From Streptomyces sp. NBC_00285 (GTDB lineage: Bacteria; Actinomycetota; Actinomycetes; Streptomycetales; Streptomycetaceae): a stretch of DNA of 64,000 bases. The position numbers and the translations under genes are program-made. The stretch spans positions 4,588,001 through 4,652,000 of the forward strand of contig NZ_CP108055.1 of assembly GCF_036174265.1 (NCBI RefSeq), read 5' to 3'. This document shows positions 36,915 to 47,550 of the stretch, one piece after another (position 1 is the first letter of the stretch; every line of letters starts with the position of its first letter). The notes under the pieces were generated by a model that worked only from the letters and a program-made list of their open reading frames with translations, did no database searches and had not been told where the DNA came from.

Positions 36915-37895
36915 GTGACCGGGTTCAAGACGACCGGCGAGAAGAAGATGATGTTCTTCTCCGGCCGCGCCCACCCCGAGCTTGCCGAGGAGGTCGCCCA
37001 GCAGTTGGATGTCGGGGTTGTCCCGACGAAGGCCTTCGACTTCGCGAACGGTGAGATCTACGTCCGCTATCAGGAGTCGGCGCGCGGTGCGGACTGCTTC
37101 GTGATCCAGAGCCACACGGCTCCGATCAATCAGTGGATCATGGAGCAGTTGATCATGATCGACGCACTGAAGCGGGCGTCGGCCCGCTCCATCACCGTGA
37201 TCGTGCCGTTCTACGGCTATGCGCGGCAGGACAAGAAGCACCGTGGCCGTGAGCCGATCTCGGCGCGGCTCATCGCGGATCTGATGAAGACGGCGGGTGC
37301 GGACCGGATCCTGACCGTCGATCTGCACACCGACCAGATCCAGGGCTTCTTCGACGGTCCCGTGGATCATCTCTTCGCGCTTCCGCTGCTCGCGGACTAC
37401 GTGAAGGGGAAGCTCGACAGGAGCAAGCTGACGGTCGTGTCTCCGGACGCGGGCCGGGTGCGGGTCGCGGACCGTTGGTGCGACCGGCTGGGTGCGCCGC
37501 TGGCGATCGTGCACAAGCGGCGCGACAAGGACGTGGCGAACCAGGTGACCGTCCACGAGGTCGTGGGTGAGGTCAAGGGCCGTGTGTGTGTCCTGGTGGA
37601 CGACATGATCGACACGGGTGGCACCATCTGTGCGGCCGCGGACGCGTTGTTCGCGCACGGCGCGGAGGACGTCATCGTGACGGCGACGCACGGTGTGCTG
37701 TCGGGGCCGGCGGCGGACCGTCTGAAGAACTCCCGGGTGAGTGAGTTCGTGTTCACGAACACCCTGCCGACGCCGGGTGAGCTGGGCCGGGACCTGGACA
37801 AGATCACGGTTCTGTCGATCGCGCCGACGATCGCGAGTGCGGTGCGTGAGGTGTTCGAGGACGGTTCGGTGACGAGCCTCTTCGACGAGCAGTAA
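36915..37895 (+). CDS. prs: Ribose-phosphate pyrophosphokinase (PRPP synthetase)
   Basis: 326 aa; ribose-5-phosphate + ATP to PRPP, feeding purine, pyrimidine, His and Trp synthesis. The motifs are complete: FDFANGEIYVRY, QSHTAPINQWIMEQLIM, YGYARQDKKHRGREPISARL, DLHTDQIQGFF, the flexible loop KRRDKD and the PRPP loop VLVDDMIDTGGT. The start is GTG 36915 with GAGGAG about 9 nt upstream. It is followed by a long hairpin before rplY. Confidence 0.97.
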   Translation: MTGFKTTGEKKMMFFSGRAHPELAEEVAQQLDVGVVPTKAFDFANGEIYVRYQESARGADCFVIQSHTAPINQWIMEQLIMIDALKRASARSITVIVPFYGYARQDKKHRGREPISARLIADLMKTAGADRILTVDLHTDQIQGFFDGPVDHLFALPLLADYVKGKLDRSKLTVVSPDAGRVRVADRWCDRLGAPLAIVHKRRDKDVANQVTVHEVVGEVKGRVCVLVDDMIDTGGTICAAADALFAHGAEDVIVTATHGVLSGPAADRLKNSRVSEFVFTNTLPTPGELGRDLDKITVLSIAPTIASAVREVFEDGSVTSLFDEQ

Positions 37896-37918
37896 GGGTT
37901 CTGCTGAAGATCCTTTTG

Positions 37919-37976
37919 GGTACGGCCTCCCTCTCCGAGTAGACTGCTCCAGTTGCTCGGCGAGGGAGGCCGTACC
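37919..37976 (+). terminator. Long hairpin between prs and rplY (terminator or leader structure)
   Basis: A perfect 15-bp stem (37919-37933 with 37962-37976) extended after one mismatch by CCGAG/CTCGG (37935-37939 with 37956-37960), 16-nt apical loop, beginning 23 bp past the prs stop. No U-tract. It could end the prs transcript or be the top of the rplY leader. Confidence 0.75.
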
Positions 37977-38034
37977 GCTTCGCAAGAAGGGATACGGCGG
38001 TCCGTTATCGACGCGCTCTTCGTAGCAGGCCGTT

Positions 38035-38065
38035 CGTGGCCGGGTGACCACGTCCGTGGCTTTTT
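38035..38065 (+). promoter_or_regulatory. Possible attenuator just upstream of the rplY ribosome binding site
   Basis: CGTGG (38035-38039) can pair with CCACG (38048-38052), or CCAC (38048-38051) can pair with GTGG (38056-38059), which is followed by C and TTTTT (38061-38065). The two pairings exclude each other and the second resembles a small terminator. The SD AGGAG is at 38071-38075. The stems are short (4-5 bp). Confidence 0.3.
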
Positions 38066-38083
38066 CTACGAGGAGTGATCCAT

Positions 38084-38674
38084 ATGTCCGAGGTCAAGAT
38101 CTCCGCCGAGACCCGTTCCGAGTTCGGCAAGGGCGCCGCCCGCCGTATCCGCCGTGAGAGCAAGGTTCCCGGTGTTCTGTACGGTCGCGGTTCCGACCCG
38201 ATCCACCTGACCCTGCCGGGCCACGAGCTGCAGCTCGCCCTGCGTACGTCCAACGTCCTGATCTCCCTGGACATCGACGGCAAGAGCAACGAGCTGGCGA
38301 TCCCGAAGTCCGTGCAGCGTGACCCGATCAAGGGTTTCCTGGAGCACGTCGACCTGCAGCTGGTGAAGCGCGGCGAGCAGGTCAACGTCGAGATCTACGT
38401 GCACACCGAGGGCGAGCTGGCCCCGGGCGCCTTCCTGCTGGAGCACGTCCTGAACGCGCTTCCGGTCCAGGCCGAGGCCACGCACATCCCCGAGTCGGTC
38501 ACCGTCTCCATCGCGGGCCTGGCCGCCGGTGACTCCATCCTCGCCAAGGACATCACCCTGCCGAAGGGCACCACGCTGGCCGTCGAGGACGACACCGTCG
38601 TCCTGCAGGTCCTGGCCGCGCAGGCCGAGGAGGCCGCGGCCGAGGGCGAGGGCGACGCGGCCGCCGACGCCTGA
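38084..38674 (+). CDS. rplY: 50S ribosomal protein bL25, Ctc (general stress protein) form
   Basis: 196 aa, the two-domain Ctc form. The N-terminal part is the 5S-rRNA-binding L25 fold (SAETRSEFGKGAARRIRRES...VPGVLYGRG), followed by the TL5/Ctc C-terminal beta domain and an acidic tail (AEEAAAEGEGDAAADA). ATG at 38084 with AGGAG 8 nt upstream; three codons upstream another ATG is in frame but lies nearer the SD. Upstream hairpins suggest leader control. pth follows. Confidence 0.95.
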   Translation: MSEVKISAETRSEFGKGAARRIRRESKVPGVLYGRGSDPIHLTLPGHELQLALRTSNVLISLDIDGKSNELAIPKSVQRDPIKGFLEHVDLQLVKRGEQVNVEIYVHTEGELAPGAFLLEHVLNALPVQAEATHIPESVTVSIAGLAAGDSILAKDITLPKGTTLAVEDDTVVLQVLAAQAEEAAAEGEGDAAADA

Positions 38675-38700
38675 GCCCCGACAGGCGCCGTATAAGCTCC

Positions 38701-38730
38701 AGCCGCTGCTCCCTTCGGGGGGCGGCGGCT
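38701..38730 (+). terminator. TTCG-capped hairpin between rplY and pth
   Basis: AGCCGCTGCTCCC (38701-38713) pairs with GGGGGCGGCGGCT (38718-38730) allowing G-U pairs, capped by TTCG. A TATAAG box at 38691-38696 just before it could be a -10 for pth, in which case the hairpin starts the pth mRNA. Confidence 0.55.
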
Positions 38731-38747
38731 GTTGCACGTGAGGAGAC

Positions 38748-39350
38748 ATGGACGTGACCACCCCTGCAGGTGCCCCGTGGCTGATCGTCGGGCTGGGCAA
38801 TCCGGGGCCCGAGTACGCGGGCAATCGGCACAACGTGGGTTTCATGGTGGCCGATCTGCTGGCCGCGCGGGTCGGGGGCCGGTTCAAGCGGGCCGGTAAG
38901 GCGCAGGCCCAGGTCGTGGAGGGGCGGATCGGTCCGCCCGGTCCCGCGAGCCGGCGGGTGGTCCTGGCGAAGCCGATGTCGTTCATGAACCTGTCCGGTG
39001 GGCCGGTGAACGCGCTCAAGGACTTCTACAAGGTGCCGGTCGCAGGCGTCGTGGCGATCCATGACGAGCTGGACATCGACTACGGCGTGCTGCGGCTGAA
39101 GCTGGGTGGCGGGGACAACGGCCACAACGGGCTGAAGTCGATGACGAAGGCGTTCGGTGCGGAGTACCACCGGGTGCGGTTCGGGATCGGGCGTCCTCCG
39201 GGGCGTATGCAGGTCGCGGACTTCGTGCTGAAGGACTTCTCGTCCGGTGAGCGCAAGGAGCTGGACTTCTTCGTGGACCGGGCGGCGGACGCGGTGGAGG
39301 CACTGGTGTCCGAGGGACTTGAGCGGGCGCAAAGCACGTACAACTCCTGA
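38748..39350 (+). CDS. pth: Peptidyl-tRNA hydrolase
   Basis: 200 aa; releases peptides from stalled peptidyl-tRNA. Signature [18 protein letters not shown] (catalytic His in NRHNVG), [16 protein letters not shown] (catalytic Asp) and [11 protein letters not shown] are intact. The start ATG has GAGGAG about 8 nt upstream. It is placed directly after rplY, as in other actinobacteria (glmU-prs-rplY-pth). Confidence 0.96.
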   Translation: MDVTTPAGAPWLIVGLGNPGPEYAGNRHNVGFMVADLLAARVGGRFKRAGKAQAQVVEGRIGPPGPASRRVVLAKPMSFMNLSGGPVNALKDFYKVPVAGVVAIHDELDIDYGVLRLKLGGGDNGHNGLKSMTKAFGAEYHRVRFGIGRPPGRMQVADFVLKDFSSGERKELDFFVDRAADAVEALVSEGLERAQSTYNS

Positions 39351-39378
39351 CTTGTCCGCCCGGCGGGTGGCGCAGGAG

Positions 39379-39408
39379 TTGACCACGTGCGGGCCCATGG
39401 CCAATGAT
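39379..39408 (+). promoter_or_regulatory. Promoter for a leaderless mRNA
   Basis: TTGACC (39379-39384), 18 bp, AATGAT (39403-39408), with the ATG at 39416 exactly where transcription should begin. No SD precedes the gene. Confidence 0.5.
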
Positions 39409-39415
39409 CCCGGCC

Positions 39416-39919
39416 ATGCCTGCCCCCGCCGCCCACTCCCACAGAGCTTCCCGCCCGGCCTCGGGCGCCGTGCTGCGGTTCGGGCGGCTCGCGTCGATGG
39501 GCGCGGTCGCCGTGCTGATTCTGATCGCGGGGGTCTGGGCGTCCTGGGGCAGCGCGCAGTACGTGATGCTGACCAAGGGGCGCGAGCGCGGCACGATCGA
39601 GGTGGCGCGGTGTGCGCAGGACGTGTGCAGCGGGCCGTACACGCCGTTGTCGCACGGCTCCGAGGCCCGGGACCGGGCCGTCATCGAGAAGACGGTGGCG
39701 GTGCGCAAGGGGCGGACCTACACGGTGATCGTGAAGCCCGGCAGTGCCGATGTCGTACGGTCCGGGCCCGCCGGGGTGCTGTATTCGTGGGTGCCGATGG
39801 GCGGGGCGCTGCTGCTCGCGTCGGTGGTGGTGGCGGGCGGGTTGCGCAGGACCAGGGTGGCGTGGGTGATGGCGGGGTCGGGGGTCGCGCTGCTCACGGC
39901 GGCGTTCGTGGTGATCTGA
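39416..39919 (+). CDS. Two-TM membrane protein of unknown function
   Basis: 167 aa. A first TM helix (about 28-48, MGAVAVLILIAGVWASWG) is followed by an extracellular loop with a Cys pair (VARCAQDVCSGPY) and a beta-like segment, then two closely spaced helices near the C-terminus. I do not recognise a family. The ATG at 39416 is preferred over 39404 because the promoter geometry fits a leaderless transcript. It stands between pth and the convergent ppc gene. Confidence 0.72.
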   Translation: MPAPAAHSHRASRPASGAVLRFGRLASMGAVAVLILIAGVWASWGSAQYVMLTKGRERGTIEVARCAQDVCSGPYTPLSHGSEARDRAVIEKTVAVRKGRTYTVIVKPGSADVVRSGPAGVLYSWVPMGGALLLASVVVAGGLRRTRVAWVMAGSGVALLTAAFVVI

Positions 39920-39990
39920 GCGGCTTCGGGGCGCCGCTTCTGCGAACGGTCTGTTCGTGATTGCCCGGCCGGGCCTGATGTGGCTGTGAA

Positions 39991-40030
39991 AGGGCGGTGC
40001 CCCGAGCCATGTGGCCCGGGGCACCGCCCT
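39991..40030. terminator. Terminator shared by the membrane-protein gene and ppc
   Basis: Perfect 14-bp stem (39991-40004 with 40017-40030) whose 12-nt loop contains a further GCC/GGC pair. It lies 13 bp past the ppc stop and 71 bp past the convergent gene. Confidence 0.85.
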
Positions 40031-40043
40031 GTGTGCAGCGGGG

Positions 40044-42803
<2,760 letters not shown>

Positions 42804-43002
42804 AGGTGCGGCTCCTTGCAGTGTTGAAGCTCGTCCGGGAGGGAACCCGGTGTGCGGTCGTGCGGCAGCCGCCGCATACGGGCCGGACATCCGGGAAGTA
42901 ACAGAACGGACCGCGCTGTCCGACCGACTCCAAGGATAGGTGTCGATGCGGACGCGCAGAATTTTGGGCTCTTGCGGCCGGGCGGCTACCCACTGCCATA
43001 CT

Positions 43003-43029
43003 TACGACGCCGTAGGTTACGGAACCGTA
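43003..43029. promoter_or_regulatory. Double dyad operator upstream of the desaturase-TetR operon
   Basis: Two similar dyads 15 bp apart: TACG-ACGC-CGTA (43003-43014) and TACGG-AA-CCGTA (43018-43029), about 85-110 bp before the desaturase start. A small CGGGAA/TTCCCG hairpin follows at 43050-43064. The 309-bp gap 42804-43112 holds no gene. The co-transcribed TetR protein is the natural candidate to bind. Confidence 0.6.
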
Positions 43030-43112
43030 GGCTCCGCTGTAACGGACCCCGGGAATGATTCCCGCTGCCCGGCACCTGATTCTCAACTCTCGAAACCCCA
43101 CAGGGGACGCCC

Positions 43113-44123
43113 ATGACCACGAGCTCCGATGTGATCGAAGACGCCCCGCAGGCGGACGACGGCTCGGCACCGCCGTCCGCGACGCTGGGGGGTGAGCACA
43201 AGCACTCACTCGAGCAGATCACGCTGCTCCTCTTCATCATCGTTCCGTTCCTGGCGCTGCTCGCGGCGGTGCCGCTGGCGTGGGGCTGGGGCGTGAGCTG
43301 GCTGGACCTCGGCCTTCTCGTCTTCTTCTACTACCTCGGTTGCCACGGCATCACGATCGGCTTCCACCGGTACTTCACGCACGGCTCCTTCAAGGCCAAG
43401 CGGCCGCTGCGGATCGCGCTGGCGATCATGGGGTCGATGGCGGTCGAGGGGCCGCTGGTGCGCTGGGTCGCCGACCACCGCAAGCACCACAAGTTCTCCG
43501 ACGCCGAGGGCGACCCCCACTCGCCGTGGCGGTTCGGGGAGACGCTCCCGGCGCTGATGAAGGGCCTGTGGTGGGCCCACATCGCCTGGATGTTCGACGA
43601 GGAGCAGACCTCGCAGGAGAAGTACGCGCCGGACCTGGTGAAGGACCCGGCTATGCGGGCGATCTCGCGCCAGTTCCTCTTCTGGGCCATGCTCTCCCTG
43701 GCCCTGCCTGCCGTGATCGGCGGTCTGGTGACGATGTCCTGGTGGGGCGCGTTCACCGGCTTCTTCTGGGGCTCGATGGTCCGCGTGTGCCTGTTGCACC
43801 ACGTGACGTGGTCGATCAACTCGATCTGCCACGCGGTCGGCAAGCGGCCCTTCAAGTCGCGGGACCGTTCGGGCAACGTGTGGTGGCTGGCGGTGCTGTC
43901 CTGCGGTGAGTCCTGGCACAACCTGCACCACGCCGAGCCGACGTCGGCGCGGCACGGGGTGTTGCGGGGCCAGGTGGACTCCTCGGCACGGTTCATCCGC
44001 TGGTTCGAGATGCTGGGGTGGGCGTACGACGTGCGCTGGCCGTCACGCTCGCGTATCGATTCCCGCCGGAACACGGACGGGGACGCCTCCGGACGTAAGA
44101 AGGAGGCCGCCGAGGCGGCATGA
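43113..44123 (+). CDS. Membrane acyl-CoA/fatty-acid desaturase
   Basis: 336 aa, delta-9-type. Three histidine boxes bind the di-iron centre: HRYFTH, HRKHH (in ADHRKHHKFSD) and HNLHH (in SWHNLHHAEPTSARHG). Four TM helices in two pairs are visible. It would introduce a double bond into membrane acyl chains and adjust fluidity. ATG at 43113. The stop overlaps the TetR start (ATGA), so the regulator is co-made and probably autoregulates the operon through the upstream dyads. Electron donors are not encoded nearby. Confidence 0.93.
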   Translation: MTTSSDVIEDAPQADDGSAPPSATLGGEHKHSLEQITLLLFIIVPFLALLAAVPLAWGWGVSWLDLGLLVFFYYLGCHGITIGFHRYFTHGSFKAKRPLRIALAIMGSMAVEGPLVRWVADHRKHHKFSDAEGDPHSPWRFGETLPALMKGLWWAHIAWMFDEEQTSQEKYAPDLVKDPAMRAISRQFLFWAMLSLALPAVIGGLVTMSWWGAFTGFFWGSMVRVCLLHHVTWSINSICHAVGKRPFKSRDRSGNVWWLAVLSCGESWHNLHHAEPTSARHGVLRGQVDSSARFIRWFEMLGWAYDVRWPSRSRIDSRRNTDGDASGRKKEAAEAA

Positions 44124-44800
44124 TGGACGCCGTGGCGACCGACTCCAGCAGCACCCCCAGCGACGAAGTGAAGCCGCGGCGCGTGCGGCGTACCCGGATG
44201 ACGGGGGCCGAGCGCCGCGCCCAGCTTCTGGAGATCGGTCGCACGCTGTTCGCCACGAAGGGCTTCGAGGCCACGTCGGTGGAGGAGATCGCGGCGAAGG
44301 CGGGCGTCTCGAAGCCGGTGGTGTACGAGCACTTCGGCGGCAAAGAGGGCCTGTACGCGGTGGTGGTGGACCGTGAGATGCGGCGCCTGCTGGACATGGT
44401 GACGAGTTCCCTGACCGCAGGTCACCCCCGTGAGCTGTGCGAGCAGGCGACCTTCGCGCTCCTGGACTACATCGAGGAGTACTCGGACGGGTTCCGCATC
44501 CTGGTCCGTGACTCCCCGATCCCGCAGTCCACGGGATCCTTCGCATCGCTCATCTCCGACATCGCGACGCAGGTCGAGGACATTCTGGGCCGCGAGTTCA
44601 AGAGGCGCGGTTTTGATCCCAAGCTGGCCCCGCTGTACGCCCAGGCCCTGGTCGGCATGGTCGCCCTGACCGGCCAGTGGTGGCTGGACGTCCGCCGCCC
44701 GAAGAAGGCGGAGGTGGCGGCGCACCTGGTGAACCTGGCGTGGCACGGCCTGGACGGGCTGGAGGCCAAGCCACGCCTGATAGGGCGCCGCAAGAGCTGA
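44120..44800 (+). CDS. TetR-family regulator, coupled to the desaturase gene
   Basis: 226 aa. HTH: MTGAERRAQLLEIGRTLFATKGFEATSVEEIAAKAGVSKPVVYEHFGGKEGLYA is a textbook TetR N-terminus with a 26-residue basic extension before it. The C-terminal domain (FRILVRDSPIPQSTGSFASL...) is shared with actinobacterial regulators of lipid desaturation. ATGA overlap with the desaturase gene. A likely sensor of acyl chains or acyl-CoA (inference). Confidence 0.9.
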   Translation: MMDAVATDSSSTPSDEVKPRRVRRTRMTGAERRAQLLEIGRTLFATKGFEATSVEEIAAKAGVSKPVVYEHFGGKEGLYAVVVDREMRRLLDMVTSSLTAGHPRELCEQATFALLDYIEEYSDGFRILVRDSPIPQSTGSFASLISDIATQVEDILGREFKRRGFDPKLAPLYAQALVGMVALTGQWWLDVRRPKKAEVAAHLVNLAWHGLDGLEAKPRLIGRRKS

Positions 44801-44846
44801 TGCTCGCGGCGCCCTGTCGGCGTGTGCCCGGATCTGTGGTGCGGCG

Positions 44847-45020
44847 TCAGTGCTTGAAGACGTCCTTCGTCTTCTCCTTGGCCTGGCGGGCGTCGCCCTT
44901 GGCCTGCTCGGCGCGGCCCTCGGCCTCCATGCTCTCGTTGCCGACCGCGCGGCCCACGACTTCCTTGGCCTTGCCCTTGGCCTGTTCCGTCTTGCCCTTG
45001 GCCTTCTGGTCTCCAGCCAC
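44847..45020 (-). CDS. CsbD-family general stress protein
   Basis: 57 aa, highly charged, helical, with repeated KGKTEQAKGKAKE and AEQAKGDARQAKEKTKD units, as in CsbD proteins induced by general stress in Gram-positive bacteria. I choose GTG at 45020: GGGAG lies 8 nt upstream, whereas the in-frame GTG at 45029 is too close to it. Convergent with the TetR gene. Molecular role unknown. Confidence 0.82.
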   Translation of the reverse strand: MAGDQKAKGKTEQAKGKAKEVVGRAVGNESMEAEGRAEQAKGDARQAKEKTKDVFKH

Positions 45021-45083
45021 TGTTCTCACTCCCGGTGATAGCGACTCCGCTGTCCTGACTGCGGGTGACCCGGACCGCCCCGG

Positions 45084-45437
45084 TCAAACAAGGAACTCCA
45101 GCCGGTTGCCCACGGGGTCGTACGAGTAGAACCGTCGGCGCCCCGGCAGGGCCTCGTCCCACACCACCGTCGCCCCGGCCGCCTCCAGCCGGGCGGCGTA
45201 CTCCGCGATGCCCGTGACCCTGAGCCCGGGATGGGCCTTGGCCGACGGCCGGAAACCCTCCTCGATGCCCAGGTGCAGCTCCACGGACCCCGTCCGGAAC
45301 CAGCATCCGCCGCGCGCCGCGAGCACCGGCGGCTTGGGCACCTCGGTCATGCCGAGGACGCCTGTGTAGTACGCCCGCAACAGGTCCTCGCAGCCCGGCG
45401 GGGCGGCCAGTTGCACATGGTCGAACGCGGTGAGCAT
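45084..45437 (-). CDS. Glyoxalase/VOC superfamily protein
   Basis: 117 aa, two beta-alpha-beta-beta-beta modules: FDHVQLAAPPGCEDLLRAYYTGVLGM and a second half ending FYSYDPVGNRLEFL, with His and Glu at typical metal positions (DHVQL, VELHLG, NRLEFL). Could be a lyase, dioxygenase or resistance-type binding protein. The ATG at 45437 overlaps the methyltransferase stop (TGATG) with GGAGAGC upstream, so it is co-translated. Confidence 0.85.
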   Translation of the reverse strand: MLTAFDHVQLAAPPGCEDLLRAYYTGVLGMTEVPKPPVLAARGGCWFRTGSVELHLGIEEGFRPSAKAHPGLRVTGIAEYAARLEAAGATVVWDEALPGRRRFYSYDPVGNRLEFLV

Positions 45438-46237
45438 CAGCTCTCCTTCCGTGCCACCGCGAAGATCCGGCGGAACGGGAACGCCGTGCCGTGCGGGCCC
45501 GCCGGATACGCCTCGCGCAGGGCCTCCCGGTAGGCGGTGAGGAAGGCGTCCCGGGCCTTCGGGTCGTCGGCGAGCGCGGTCAGGACCGGCCGCAGACCTG
45601 TCCCCTGCACCCAGTCCAGGACCGGGTCCTGGCCCTGCAGCAGATGGACGTACGTCGTCTCCCACACGTCCACCGCGCAGCCCAGGTCGGCCAGGGCCGC
45701 CAGATAGGCCTCGGGTGAAAGGACGGCGTCGTCGTGGCGCAGGGTCTGCCCGAGGCCCACGGACTCGGCGAGTCGGCGCATGAGGCGGTGGCTCGGGGAG
45801 TCGAAGTTGCCGGGGACCTGGAAGGCGAAGGTGCCGCCCGGGGTGAGTGCGCCGATCCACTCCCCGAACCGCTCCACGTGCCCCGGCACCCACTGCAGCG
45901 TGGCGTTGCTGACGATGAGGTCGTACGGCTGTGCGGGCTTCCAGGTGCGTACGTCGGCGTGGGCGAAGTCGAGGTGTCCGCCGCCGGGCGTGGGGCCCGC
46001 GTGTTCGGCGTGGGCTTTGTCGAGCATCTCGGCCGAGGTGTCGTAGCCGGTGATGCCGGCCGTGGGCCAGCGGGCGGCGAGCAGCGCCGTCACGTTGCCG
46101 GGGCCGCAGCCCAGGTCGGCGATGACGGGCCGGTCGCCCGGCAGGTCCGGGACGCGGGCAAGGAGGTCGGTGAAGGGGCGGGCACGGTGGTCCGCGTGGC
46201 GGAGGTACTGGGCGGGGTCCCAGGCGGTGGTGGTCAT
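45437..46237 (-). CDS. tam: Trans-aconitate 2-methyltransferase-like SAM enzyme
   Basis: 266 aa class I methyltransferase. The start MTTTAWDPAQYLRHADHRARPFTDLLARV is characteristic of Tam proteins; the SAM loop is ADLGCGPGNVT, with YDTSAEML, and VSNATLQWVPGH marks the post-motif strand. Tam methylates trans-aconitate, which inhibits aconitase. ATG at 46237 (in-frame ATG/GTG 7 codons upstream looks like promoter DNA). It is divergent from the MarR gene with a palindromic operator between, and coupled to the VOC gene. Confidence 0.85.
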   Translation of the reverse strand: MTTTAWDPAQYLRHADHRARPFTDLLARVPDLPGDRPVIADLGCGPGNVTALLAARWPTAGITGYDTSAEMLDKAHAEHAGPTPGGGHLDFAHADVRTWKPAQPYDLIVSNATLQWVPGHVERFGEWIGALTPGGTFAFQVPGNFDSPSHRLMRRLAESVGLGQTLRHDDAVLSPEAYLAALADLGCAVDVWETTYVHLLQGQDPVLDWVQGTGLRPVLTALADDPKARDAFLTAYREALREAYPAGPHGTAFPFRRIFAVARKES

Positions 46238-46262
46238 GCCCGTCACCTTCCCGCACAATTTA

Positions 46263-46290
46263 TCTTGACGTCAAGAGACTTGACCTCAAG
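46263..46290. promoter_or_regulatory. MarR operator: perfect 14-bp palindrome plus a second imperfect copy
   Basis: TCTTGACGTCAAGA (46263-46276) is a perfect palindrome. CTTGA-CC-TCAAG (46279-46290) repeats it 15 bp further on. Both lie in the 89-bp divergent region between tam and the MarR gene, in an AT-richer patch. The arrangement is that of MarR-dimer sites on opposite promoters. Confidence 0.75.
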
Positions 46291-46326
46291 AGACTCCACA
46301 TCGACACAACCACTACACTGATCGTC

Positions 46327-46824
46327 ATGGAGGACGAGGTCGATCGGCTGGTCGCTGCGTGGCGCCGTGAGCGCCCTGACCTCGACGTGGAACCGCTCGA
46401 GGTGCTCAGCCGGGTGAGCAGACTGGCCCGGCACCTGGACCGGGCGCGCCGGCTGGCCTTCGCCGAGCACAGCCTGGAGCCCTGGGAGTTCGACGTGCTG
46501 ACCGCGCTCAGGCGCGCGGGGACGCCGTATCAGCTCTCCCCGGGACAGCTTCTGACGCAGACTCTGGTCACCTCGGGCACCATGACCAACCGCATCGACC
46601 GCCTGGCCAAGAAGGACCTGGTGGAGCGGCTGCCCGACCCGAGCGACCGGCGCGGGGTGCTGGTCAGGCTCACCGACGACGGCAAGGACCGCGCGGACCA
46701 GGCCCTCGCCGGTCTGCTGGAACAGGAACGCGCGATCCTCGCCGAGCTCTCCCGCGCCCAGCGCGGGGAACTCGCCGGACTGCTACGCCAGTTGACCGCC
46801 CCGTTCGACAACATCCCCGGCTAG
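46327..46824 (+). CDS. MarR-family transcriptional regulator
   Basis: 165 aa winged-helix regulator: LEPWEFDVLTALRRAG, recognition region LTQTLVTSGTMTNRIDRLAKKDLVERLPDPSDRRGVLVRLT (wing) and dimer helices at both ends. The divergent tam-VOC operon and the palindromes at 46263-46290 indicate that it controls that operon and itself. Its last 42 nt overlap the 3' end of the convergent response-regulator gene. Confidence 0.9.
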   Translation: MEDEVDRLVAAWRRERPDLDVEPLEVLSRVSRLARHLDRARRLAFAEHSLEPWEFDVLTALRRAGTPYQLSPGQLLTQTLVTSGTMTNRIDRLAKKDLVERLPDPSDRRGVLVRLTDDGKDRADQALAGLLEQERAILAELSRAQRGELAGLLRQLTAPFDNIPG

Positions 46825-47550
46825 GTCGACCGGCCCCACACCCGCGCGCCGCGCCAGTGCGACGGCGGCCAGGGTGGAGTGGACGCCCAGCTTGCCGAGG
46901 ACGTTCTGCATATGGGTGCGGACGGTGTGCGGTGAGAGGAACAGCCGCTCGGCCACCGCCTTGCGGCCCAGGCCGGCGACCATGCAGCGCAGCACCTCCC
47001 GCTCGCGCGGGGTGAGGGACTCCACGAGCTGTTCGCTCTCGGTGCGGTGCTTGCGGGCCGCGGTGAGCTCCCTGAGCACGCCGGTGAGCAGGGCGGGCGG
47101 CAGATGGGTCTCGTCGCGCAGCACCCCCCGGATGACGGTGAGCAGCCGGGACAGCGAGCAGTCCTTGGCGACCCAGCCCGAGGCGCCGGCCTGCAGGGCG
47201 AGCGCGGCCCGCCGCGAATCGTCCTTCTCGGCGAGCACGATGATCCGGACGGCCGGCTGTCCCGAACGGACCCCGACGACCAGCGAGATGCCGTCGACCA
47301 GCCCGTCCTCGTTGCCGTCCTGCACGGACACGGCGGGCCTGATGCCCTGGACGTTGCCGCCCAGATCCGCGTCGACGAGCAGCACGTCGAAACGGCGGCC
47401 CTCGGCGGCCGCGCGCTCCAGACTGCGCAGCGCCGCGGGACCGCTGCCGGCCGCGGAGACCTCCACGTCGGGCTCGGCCGCCAGCGCGGCGGCGAGCGAC
47501 TCGGCGAAGATGCGATGGTCGTCGACGACCAGGACTCGGATGCGAACCAC
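46783..47550 (-). CDS. LuxR/NarL-type response regulator
   Basis: 255 aa. The receiver domain has the acidic pair D10-D11 and phosphoacceptor Asp60 (VLLVDADL), but an unusual insertion after it (LGGNVQGIRPAVSVQDGNEDG). The LuxR HTH is LTPREREVLRCMVAGLGRKAVAERLFLSPHTVRTHMQNVL. GTG at 47550 with AAGGGGG a few nt upstream; an N-terminal extension to 47748 lacks support. No kinase gene adjacent. The 3' end overlaps the MarR gene on the other strand by 42 nt. Confidence 0.87.
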   Translation of the reverse strand: MVRIRVLVVDDHRIFAESLAAALAAEPDVEVSAAGSGPAALRSLERAAAEGRRFDVLLVDADLGGNVQGIRPAVSVQDGNEDGLVDGISLVVGVRSGQPAVRIIVLAEKDDSRRAALALQAGASGWVAKDCSLSRLLTVIRGVLRDETHLPPALLTGVLRELTAARKHRTESEQLVESLTPREREVLRCMVAGLGRKAVAERLFLSPHTVRTHMQNVLGKLGVHSTLAAVALARRAGVGPVDLAGDVVERGGQLA

